Below are positions 54,331-64,000 of a DNA stretch of 64,000 nucleotides, in pieces. Source of the DNA: Camarhynchus parvulus (Eukaryota > Chordata > Aves > Passeriformes > Thraupidae). Where the stretch lies: positions 1,612,001 to 1,676,000 of the forward strand of contig NC_044577.1 of NCBI RefSeq assembly GCF_901933205.1. The letters are read 5' to 3'. The position numbers and the translations under genes were made by a program. Within the stretch, counting starts at the first letter, position 1. Every line of letters begins with the position of its first letter. Below the pieces are notes generated by a model. It made no database searches. It saw only the letters and a program-made list of their open reading frames with translations, and had not been told where the DNA came from.

Positions 54331-56439
54331 GACCTCCAGGTTGTTCAGTGCCCCTGTCAGTGAAAAGCAGCATCCAGGATGGTCTCTGGCACTGAACTGG
54401 AAGGTTTTGGGGGCACAGGTGTGCTGGGATCCCCAAGGAAGTGGCTGAGGCAAGGCTGAGGGTATTCCTGGGATTTTGGGAGGAAGGAGGAATAAACACA
54501 AGCTCCACTGAGCACGGAAAGTTGGGGAAATGATGGAAAACCCAAACACTGGAGTGTGAAAGGGAGCAGGGAGCAGCTGGCCCGAGCTGTGGTGTCCGTG
54601 GGTCCCTGATTAGGTCAGTAATTGGTTCCAGCAATTACCAGCAGCCCCCAGAACGCTGCTCCAACTTGGGGAGGCCTGTGACAAATTGAAGCTGACTGCT
54701 GCTGAAGGAGTATCGACTTCCCATTCCTAAACAGGGGCATCATTAGTCAAGAAAAGCATCTTTTAATTACTCCCAGGAAGAAAAAAAAAAAAAGAGAAAG
54801 AGCAAAAAACAGGAGAAAGATCTTTGGGTATGGATCCTGCAACAACTGCCAGGGTTTTTTTTTCCAAGTGTATTCAATATGAAATTTATTGTCTCTGAGG
54901 GGAGGGGGCAAGCAGGGGGAGCTTGCCTGCAGTCCCTCCTTGGGTAATGCGGGTTTAATTTGGAGTGAGAAGTCAAATTAGAGTAAATCAATGTTGCAAC
55001 AATTAACTGGGGCTGGGGATGGGATCAGGATTTTCCCTCTAATTGCTATTGATACTGTTTGAGCACGCTCTCACAGCGCTGCTTTGGAGTGCTGCAGCAC
55101 TGGAGGAGCCCTGTGGGGCTCAGCAGCTCTGTGGAGGAATGTTGGAGGTGTGGGGAAGCCAGCTTGGGAATTCTTTGCCCATTGCGCTGCTGTGTCCATC
55201 CCCTACCAAATATTGAGCTTTTTCTGGACACAGCTCACTTGTTTTGCTTTGTCCTTCGTGGCTTCTGGTTTGCAGCCTCATTTCCCACTATTGACTTCCC
55301 CTTTTCCAAAGGAGACAAGCTGCCCCCATCCCTCTGCCCTCTCCAGAAGATGGTTATTTATCTGCTCCCTCACCCTCCTTCCCTGAGCTCCATCTCTCTG
55401 GGAGTGTTGGGATGGATGTGCCACCTCCACCAGCTGGAACTTGCCAGGCAAGCTGAGGGAAGGCAGGCTCATGTCCAGGCACCATCCCAGCCACGCTGGG
55501 ATGTTGTTCTGCTCTTCAGACAATGCCAAATATCTGGACTGGCTGCACACAGACAGGGCCCCACCATCTCTTTGAGAATATTCACCAGCAGGTGGGATGT
55601 CCAACTCCATTAAAACTGTGGTTTTGAATTGAGAGGTGAGTGGATTGCAGAGTTTTAAGCTCTGTAAGTGGGGCTTGGAGCAGCAGTTGTGCTCAGCTCC
55701 GTTTGCCCAGCACTCTCTGTTTATTCTGGGTACCAAGGGCTACAGGAAAATCCAACACTGGCTGAGCTGGGAATCAACTCTCACCTTCCCAGGGAAGATC
55801 CACTTTGAGCCTTGCTCATAATGAACTCACTTTAATGGTGTCAGGGACAACATTTTGCAGCTGCACTGCACTGAGCTGAGTTTTACAGTCGTGCACCAAA
55901 GCCTGGCTTGTGCTGCTGGTCACTGGGAGTGACTTGGATGAAAAATACCAAAATGGAAAATAAAAACCCATGCCTTCCGTGCAAATATTCATCCTTTTCT
56001 TGGTCAAAATAATGAATCCTTCATCACAGAGGAAGGGTGAGCCCAGGGAAACGGAGCACTTCAGACCTCTCTGCATCCTGGCTCTTGTAGGGCTGCTGTG
56101 TTCCCCCCCTCCCTCAGCCCCTGCTCCTTTTGGGCAGCAGTTTGTGGTGCTGCTGCTCCTGATTCCTGGCCCAGGGAATGGATGGGGCCTGGGGGAGCAC
56201 AGGTACCTCTCTAGCCCTGATTATCAGCTCTGGCTCCGTGGCAGATCTTGGCCTGATGAGGTCAGTGTTTTGTGCCTTTTCAGTGCTCCTCCACGCCTGA
56301 CACCTTTCCCGTTCCAGGGCTGGGGTTTAAAAATAAATTAAAAAAAAAAAAAAGAAAGAAAGAAGAAGGGAAAAAAAAAAGATTTTATTGTGAAGGGCTG
56401 ACCAGAACCCATCTGCAGTTGGGTGGCATCTGCTCCCCA

Positions 56440-57110
56440 CATGTCACTTCCCTCATTAACAAGCAATTGAATTAATTAAATGCTACTCAGAACACGCATA
56501 ACAAGCTACCGGCAGTGTCCAAATTAGCACTGATAATCAAGGATGATTTCCTTTATTATCCTGCTAAGTGGTGTGCAGGCTCTGATCTCCCTGTCTGCCC
56601 TCATCTATTTACATACCCCCAGCTTCTGCCTTTAGAAGCTGAGGTTATCTTACCTAGTTAATTTGCCACGATCACCAAGCATGGCGGATTGATATTCCTG
56701 CCTCTGCTGAAGCAAACCCCCTCCTTTCTCCCCCTTTTCCTTCCTCCCCAAGCCTGGTCCTTTGTATCTCAAGCTCACTGATAAATTAAAAGCCACCCCT
56801 GTGGTCTCTCAAGTGAGTAATAGAGGCAGAAATTTCATTTTGCAACTGGCTGATTTAATGATCCAAAGGGTAATTAATGGCCTGATTATCTTAATGTTAA
56901 ATATGTCCGGCAGCAATTACTGTGACCTCCCGCTTGTCAAGGTCCAGGCTATGCTCTTCTTTCAATTAAGTTCTCTGGGGCTTAATGGTATGAATAAACT
57001 CCTCTGATTCTATCATTCCGGACTCGGAGATTTAAGCAAGCTGGGGGCTCGTTTGGAGTTTTAATCAGCCCGTCTTCTACTTGAGCGATCAGAGTTAACA
57101 ATTATAACAA
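56440..57110. promoter_or_regulatory. Putative enhancer block rich in TAATTA-type sites
   Basis: Long unique stretch, free of CR1 and simple repeats, with many ATTA/TAAT words: aattgaattaattaaatgct, gcactgataatcaaggatga, cctagttaatttgccacgat, gggtaattaatggcctgatt and ggtatgaataaactcctctg. It also has near-palindromic and octamer-like words. The frames are unconvincing. It resembles ancient conserved non-coding sequence; in other vertebrates AGAP1 neighbours the homeobox gene GBX2. Confidence 0.35.
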
Positions 57111-57269
57111 GGACAGTTTAACTTTCTTTCTTTCTATCCCCCCCCCTCCCCTTTCCACTTCTTTATATATAATTTTTTTTTATTATTTTTTTTTTCCCTG
57201 AAGCGCTCGGAGGGGATTTTGTTGGCGGCGCCAGCAGCAGCAGCAGCAAAGCCGGGCCAGTCTCTCCCG

Positions 57270-57440
57270 ATATAAATTATCATGTGAATGCCGCTGTTTT
57301 TCCATTTGACAGGCTTAATTAATTGGCAGGAGGGCCCGAAAATGACAGTGCCACTAATTGCAACTCCAAGCCCATCTCTGTCACGGCGTGCTGTGCTTGT
57401 CATCGGCCGTGCCCCGCTCCGGACTCTGTTGACGTTTCCC
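57270..57440. promoter_or_regulatory. Putative conserved non-coding block
   Basis: Gacaggcttaattaattggc, agtgccactaattgcaactc and gtgcttgtcatcggccgtgc occur within unique sequence, just after a ggcggcgccagcagcagcag GC-rich patch (57220-57250). Regulatory role is inferred from the homeodomain-type sites. Confidence 0.3.
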
Positions 57441-57609
57441 ATTCCGGTTTTCACATCTCGTCTGGAGGGGAACGTGATGGGATGTGATAGCCCAAGATGT
57501 GCCTTTGGCTCTGCCAGGCAGGCAGCTCCTGTGTGCAAGCATGACATTTGCTGCCAATAAAGTTTAGACAGCTGGGCTGCTGCCGGCCCAGCAGCTGCTC
57601 CGGGACCGC

Positions 57610-57650
57610 AGGTTAAGCTTAAGGTTTGGCTTAAGGTTTGGCTTAAGGTT
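57610..57650. repeat. Short tandem repeat, period 13-14 bp
   Basis: Three to four copies of a gcttaaggtttg unit. Confidence 0.8.
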
Positions 57651-58549
57651 TCCAGCTTGGACTTAGGGATCAGTGAAAACTCGCTCCTGGTGGCTGAACT
57701 CCACTGAGCAGCACAACTCGCAGTGAGCTGCAGTTCTATTAGCTGTGTTTTGGACAGCAGATATTTCACGGAGATAATGAGGAAAATGGATAAATTATTA
57801 GTTGCGGCGGCATCGCGTCCTCAAACGCAGACATAAATAAAGAGGCTGATTCACCGCTGCCAGGAAACTCGGGGATATAGATGGAGGAGCGAACCCTTCG
57901 TGTGCTTCCACGTTGGGCTGGTTTGCAATTAAATTTAAACCAAAAAAATGAAATTGTCACTCACCAGTAGCTTGCAGGAAATGCCTCTGACAGGAAGAGC
58001 TAAGTGGAGGTGAGTGAACATCAGCTTGGGTGGCTGCTGCTGAGACTTCAGCCCTTCGGAGGCCTTGGAAGCTCGAATACAATACTCCAAAGATGAAAGG
58101 TGGTAGCAGTAGTAGTAATATTGTGTTTTATTGTCCTTGCAGCTGCTTGGCAGCCCTTGTCACCCAGGAGCTGATCCGGTGCAACACCGGTGCCTGTACG
58201 GCAGCCTGGGAGATGCCTGGATGATTAAAAATCAAAACAAAACAACCACAACACCCTCGACCCTGCTTGTCCAAGTTAATGAGTGCTTTAGATGAAATGC
58301 TCCCTGGCTCAGCTGCACCTTTCCTGTGTGCAAAGCTGCCTCAGATAAAAGCTCAGGCTCTGGGTAAGCAGGAGCCTGGTTTGCAATAATTATTACAATT
58401 GTTATTTTCCTCCTTGGTGGTGGTGGTGAAAGAGAAACCTGAAAAGGAAGTGCTGCTGTCTCCTTCTGCAGGTTAGGAAAGCATTTATTAAAGAGCCACA
58501 GTGCTGTTCTTCCTTTCAGTCTAAATAGCATCAGTACCACTTCACTGAA

Positions 58550-58605
58550 TCCCTGGAAGTGTCCAGGACCAACCTGGACAGGGCTTAGAGCAACACTCAG
58601 CTCCA
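58550..58605 (+). mobile_element. CR1 LINE internal fragment
   Basis: Atccctggaagtgtccagga then aacctggacagggcttagag. No 3' end is present. Confidence 0.6.
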
Positions 58606-59664
58606 GGTACCTTTATTCTTGACAAATTTGGATTCTCCTTCTTTGTGGATTTGCCTGCCGTGCTGAAAAATAACCAGTTAAGCTGAAATTTCCTAGGAAA
58701 AAAAGCTGATGAGCTGTTAAACTTGGAGAAATCTAGGATTTGAGTTCAGGATTCAAACAAGGGGGATTTTCTGGGGAAAGAGTGTCTGTAAGTTGATAAT
58801 CAGCAATAGAAAAAGTTGTTTTGTTTGTTTGTGTTTGTTTTTGGTTTTGGTTTGGTTTGGTTTTTTGTTTGCTGGAATAAGAACCCATCTGGTGAGTGGG
58901 TGAGTGCCTGTCCTGAAGGTCTCAAAACCATGTAGGACCTTGGCTTTGAGATTAATTTTCTGTTTAGATGCAGACTGATTATTTCTCTTTTTGTGTTAGT
59001 TCTCTCCCAAACACCTACCAGACTACAGAGATTTGAAGACCAATGTGTTTTCAGTGGACTTCACATCTGCTTGGCCAAAAAGCCACTTGAAAAGGTCAAG
59101 TCAGAGCTCACTAACAAAGAGAAAACCACAACACTGTGTTTATTAGAAACTGCTCAGGCCAGTGTGGAACTACAACAGAGGAATGAAAGAGGCTAATTAG
59201 AACAAAATTTTAATTTCAGATGGGAAAAGATGGATGGTGAATTTATAACTTGAGGGGAAACATGGCTTAGATCAGGCTGATGGCCAGGGTCACTGAAAAG
59301 GAATCAGATGGAAAGCACTGTGGGTTAGCTTTTCCTCAGAAAATTCCTTGGTGTCATTAACACTGGAATTAAATTGCACACCACATGTGTGGATGCACAT
59401 ATCTGCTACTCCACAGCACCTGAGGAATACATATGGGGACTTTCATCTTAAATATGGCAAGCTAAAAGCAACTGGAAAATGAAGTTTGCTGTCTAAAGCA
59501 TTAGGAAACCTTACCAAGGTTCTTTTTCACCAGTTACTTATCAGTTACTTCTTAAAGGAAAAGCATTGGACACTTGCTTGTTCTGGAAATTCAGCTGTTT
59601 GCAAGTCTGAAACTTGTATTAATAGTAAAACATTTAAGAGTAAAAACCATGTAATAATTCAAAA

Positions 59665-59761
59665 CATGTTAATAAAAAACAAGTAATAGTAGTAAAGCCA
59701 TTGAGTTAAAAAACATATTAATAAAAACATGTAATAATAATAGAGCCATTGAGTTAAAAAA
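59665..59761. repeat. Two-copy tandem repeat, period about 49 bp
   Basis: Both copies contain an A-rich part with cat.ttaataaaaa and end agccattgagttaaaaaa (59713 and 59761). Confidence 0.8.
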
Positions 59762-62700
59762 TGCCCATTGCCAAGCATCAGCTATTATGGGATGCCCAGG
59801 TCAGATCCTTAGGCTCACCTGTGAGTATTTTAGGAAGTGCTGTGAGTCAAGCACTTGGGGGAACACCCAGCAGATTGGAAAATACCCATTCTGTTAGAAA
59901 GAAATCTTATGCAAAATATTTTCTTTTTATTTGCAGCTTTTCTGTGTGGTTGAGGTTTAACCTGTTCCTTTCATTCCTCCTGCCCTGAGGTCCCATCTGC
60001 CTCTGTGCACAGTTGAACCAAACAGAATTCAAATTGCTTTCTGAGCTAAAGCCAGTTCAGTCCTGGTTTGTGCTGGGGGAGCTCTGCTGTGTGAATTCCT
60101 TCTGCTCTTTCTGCATTTTCTGCTGTTAAAGAGATACATGAACTGGTTGTGGGTAAATCTGAGGAGAGGGAGGGTGTGAGGTGCTCCCCAGAATTCTCTT
60201 TTCCATGGGTGGGATGTCACAGGGGGGTTGTGACACGAGCTCTCGGCCGTTGTCGCCGGTGATGGTGGCTGCGTTCCTCCTGCGCTTTCTGCCTCTTTCA
60301 GCCATTTGGATGGATCTGTTCCAGCTCCTGGGCCAGCAGAGCGTGGCTGAAGGCAGTGGTGGGATGCTTTGAAGGCAGGCAGTGCCTGTGTGTGCTCCTG
60401 GTGGCTTTGCTGGCCGGTGACACGAGGCACAGAGGCAGCAGCATCCCCTCGCTTTGGTCCTGCCTACAGAACCCGCAGGGCTCCCTAACAGTAACTGTGA
60501 CCAACTTTCTTTTGTGCTTTTTTCCCTTTTTTCCCCCCTTTGTTTAAGACTGAGCTTTGTTTCTGGCTCTGCAGGAAGCTGGTAGCCTATGGCAAGGGAC
60601 TGGGGAGATAAGACTTCAGTAAGATAACTAAATGAAAAGGGCAGCAGTGAAAAGATGGTGCTGGCTTTTGACTGGACTGAAACTTGATATACACAGCAGC
60701 CCAAATGCAGGTTCCCCACAGCTCTCAAATATTCTCTGTTCATCTGGGATCGTGCTCTTCCAGCTGCATTTTTCCATGTGTGGGTGCTGGAGTGGGGGGC
60801 AGCAGCAAAGCCCCAGCAGAAATGAGTGACCAGAAGAAACCAGAGCAGCTCTGGAGTAATTAAAGTGCTGAGGGGAGCCCAGGTGAGGAATTAGAGGGAG
60901 ATGAAATCCCTGCCTGTGCCTATTAAGCAGATTGTGCAGACAGAGCAAAGTCCTGTGGCTGAGGCATTTTTTTGTGTGAGAATTTGGGGAGCGAGGAGAA
61001 GCCGTGTCCTGGTAATTGGGGAGCCTCAAAGGTGTGCATGGGCCCAGCTTCAAACAGCCTCCATGCTGCACAGATGATTATGTCATGGCCTAGAAATCTT
61101 CCTGCTAACTTGGCTTTTCCTCCAAAAGGTTTACATTTGCCTGGTTTCATCCGGGTCACAATTTCCAAAGGGATGTTTTGATTTTATTTTCACTGGTCTG
61201 TGCAGCAGCAGCCAGGCTTGGGAAGCTGAATTAAATCACAAGCCCAGGAATGCTTCTGAGGCTCCTCTGCAAGTGGAAAGAACAGGGATTGTGTCACTGT
61301 GTGCTAAAACTGAAGGCTGTCTTATGAAAAGATGATATTCAGAATTTGACTTTTTTACTTGTTCATCTCAAGAAGCCAAAATTTAGAGCTTCAATCCTTT
61401 GCTAGTGATGTCTGTGTGCTCCTGGCTGAGCCTTTCCAGACCACATCTGCTTTGGCCACTTGTCCTCCCACAGCTCAGACCTGTCCTAAAAGGATTCCTG
61501 AGTTTGCTTGGGTTCACCTGTTGCATTCAGGCAAAAAGGTGAAAAATAAAGAATCAACCACAGAAAATAATCAGCATTACTTGTTTGGACTTGCGGTCAA
61601 GAAGAAAAATTAAAATATGATTATTTAAAGCTATATTATTATTTAAAATAGTGTTTAAAGTACATATTATTATTTGAAATACTGCTGCAATTGCAATTTT
61701 GAGTGGTGGAACTCCAGTTTGGGTTGGTGTTGGTGCTCCCAGCTCTGCTTCCAGCTGTGGACACCATCACACAAAATTTCTTTGGAGGCTGGATAAACTC
61801 AGCAGCCACAGAACCCTTTGAAATTCAGAGGGTTTTTTGTTAAAAATCAGTCACTAACATTTTGAATGTTTTTTTTTAAAGTCATAGTGTGTTTTCCAAG
61901 GGGTGTTTGGGAGGTGTGAAGGAGCAGACAAGGTTTAGGGATGTGCAGGATGCATGGTGGGAATGCTCCAAGTGAAATGAGAGATGAGGATGGCTCTTCT
62001 GACAGAGTTTTGGGACTCCTGAATTTAATACATGTCCAAAGCTGATTTTTAGCTGGTGTTTGTTGCCACATTTGCATTTCTGTGGAGTCACACAGCTCGT
62101 TTGATAGCAATGTGTGTGTTAAGATGTGGAGTAAGAGGCAGGGGAGAACACGGGATGCCTCAGAAGTAGAAGGAAAATAGCCTCCAATGTCCAGATGTGG
62201 TGTTTTGTGAGAGCAAAGTGCATTTGGCATCCTGGGGACAGAGGTTTGGTTTGCGTTTTTTACAGCCACACCAATAATGGGACATGCAGCAACCAGCCCA
62301 GCTTACAGGGAAGGCTCTCAGGTCACCCCAAAAATTGTGTTGTCAGCCAGGAGTGATAAAGTACATAAAAATGAGCTGGTTTTGTGATTCCCCACATTTT
62401 CAGAAATGGCAAAGCAGAGCAGGACTTGTGTGTTCACAATTAAATATTGTGCTGTTGTTTTTTTATGGAATTGTAAATCTTTTTATACTGGGGTGGGTTG
62501 GTGATGGCCAAGTAGGTGCCAATGTCCACAGGACTGTTCTGGTCTGGAGCAGGAGAAGCCACAGATTTGGTTCAGGGGATTATTCTGGTCCACACAAAGG
62601 GGATTCCCTTTGGAGAAATATAATTATCAGGTAAATATCATACGGTCACGCATATATTTTATATTTATCAAGAATTTATCAAGCATATGTATAATATCCT

Positions 62701-63559
62701 TGATAAATTCAAGATAATGTATAAAAATATAAATACACAAAATATGAAATACTATTTTGTATGTGTATATAATGCACTTTACTCAACACTCAGGAAAATT
62801 GGTTTCACTGCTTTAAAAAAAAAGAAAATTAAATATTTCCTGGATCATGCAGGTTTTGTGAAAGAGTACATTGGACAGCAGTCTGAGAAGCATGGAAATA
62901 AATCTTGGCTCATTTTGGGATTTGAGGGGTTGCCTTTCAGGCCAGTTTAAAAATCTGAGCTTTCTTTAAGCCAGAACTCAGCTGCAGTGGAAGAGGGATG
63001 AGACTCCCAGCAATCCAACATGATGCAGGATTGAGGTGGGTTCATCACTTGCCAAAATAGAGCATTTTGGAGAAGCATGGTAAGAAATATTTCAAGCCTT
63101 CAGTGAGTAGTAGGAGATGCTTAAGGGGGTTAATGAAATGATAATGATTTCGAGGGGGATGGAGGGGTTTGCAGGCATTTGGAGGTGATCTCCTTGGAAA
63201 AATGGGGTCTTGTAGTTCAAAAAATAAGAGAGCTCCCAAGAGCAGGAGTGGGGGATGGAGGATGCAGGAGCAGGGAGGAGCTGTTTGGACTGGGTATTTC
63301 TTCAGCTGTGCAGTCTTTTCCCAAGGAAAGCAGTGATTCCCACCACTAGGAAACACAGGAGCAAGGCAGGGGGTGGAATGATCTCAGTGCCTTTTGCTTT
63401 CTGGATTCACCAAAGCTCTGCTAAGGAATCTCACAGCATCCCGATTTTAAAATATTTCTTCCTGTTTCACCTTGAGTCCTCTTAGCACTGCAGAAATCAG
63501 CTGAGCTCAGGATCTAATTCCAGTGCTCTTTCCTCCCTGTCCCCTGCTCCCCTCCTGCA

Positions 63560-63850
63560 TTGCTGGATGTCCATTTCTGTAAGTTTTCCCTTCAGAACAA
63601 ACCTATCATTTTTCACCACAGGATATTTACAGCTTCAATCAGTGCCAAATTCAATTGGCTTCTGATCTCATGGCTGGAAGTTATAGATGCAGATATTATT
63701 TGCACTGTGGTTAATTATGGAGCAATCAAACTTTGGCTTTTCCACTGTAATTTCCTCTGCCAGCTAATTTAATTAATCACCCCCAGCTCAGCTCTTCCAG
63801 CTGCGACCGGCAGGGTCATTAATTAGACATGTGGTGGTAGCTCACAGACC
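63560..63850. promoter_or_regulatory. Putative conserved non-coding block
   Basis: Unique sequence with gatgcagatattatttgcac, tgtggttaattatggagcaa, gctaatttaattaatcaccc and gggtcattaattagacatgt. The cluster of TAATTA sites resembles the 56440-57110 block. No coding frame has recognisable content. Confidence 0.3.
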
Positions 63851-64000
63851 AGTTCCTGTGAAGGGGCTGCTGCCCACTTGAGCTCTGAGGGAGCTGCAGC
63901 TTTTTTTCCAAGCATCCAGGCAGGATTGGAGGTGGCTGCCAGGTTGTTGGATCCCTCAGAAGCCGTTCCCAAAAGACAGAGCATAAGCAAACATCAGCAT

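Noticed and set aside
56350..56475. Lys-rich frame that looks like a nuclear-localisation tail
   Set aside because: It is a translated poly-A/GAAA tract.
57134..57769. Longest frame in the window, 211 residues on the minus strand
   Set aside because: Low-complexity ends, no recognisable domain, no splice or promoter context. It spans a likely regulatory block and a GC-rich patch that keeps stops rare.

Overview
This window is vertebrate nuclear DNA, most likely from a bird and probably a passerine. The evidence is many short CR1 LINE 3' ends on both strands (the 'ggtcccttccaacccaaacc' signature or its reverse complement), several solo-LTR-like elements, sparse coding sequence in long introns, and abundant microsatellites. 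There are no operons, no CRISPR array and no intact mobile-element gene.

The only gene I can support is on the + strand: an internal part of AGAP1 (ArfGAP with GTPase, ankyrin-repeat and PH domains; formerly centaurin gamma 2). Five exons are readable, with matching phases and consensus splice sites. 729-890 encodes the basic linker in the split PH domain. 31787-31864 is a 26-residue in-frame cassette. 41420-41574 is the C-terminal PH segment. 43710-43800 is the ArfGAP start with the first Cys pair, and 50604-50826 is the ArfGAP core with the second Cys pair and the arginine finger. The 5' GTPase exons lie before the window. The next exon, expected to start the linker before the ankyrin repeats, was not found in the last 13 kb.

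Layout: 1-728 is intron; 891-31786 is a 30.9 kb intron with duplications, an inverted repeat, LTRs and a 1.4 kb GATA/TA array; 31865-41419 is a 9.6 kb intron with a 60-bp AT-rich minisatellite; 41575-43709 carries an LTR; 43801-50603 carries a six-unit tandem array; 50827-64000 has LTR and CR1 debris, then unique sequence rich in homeodomain-type TAATTA sites that looks like conserved regulatory DNA.

I saw no convincing undescribed molecular system. The most interesting signals are: an LTR copy with heavy strand-biased G-to-A change relative to three sister copies in the same window (an editing signature); a 350-bp near-identical duplication 12 kb apart; a weak-donor cassette exon; an 87-nt hairpin; and regulatory-looking blocks that may serve a neighbouring developmental gene such as GBX2. 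All alignments were done by eye, so boundaries of repeats are approximate.
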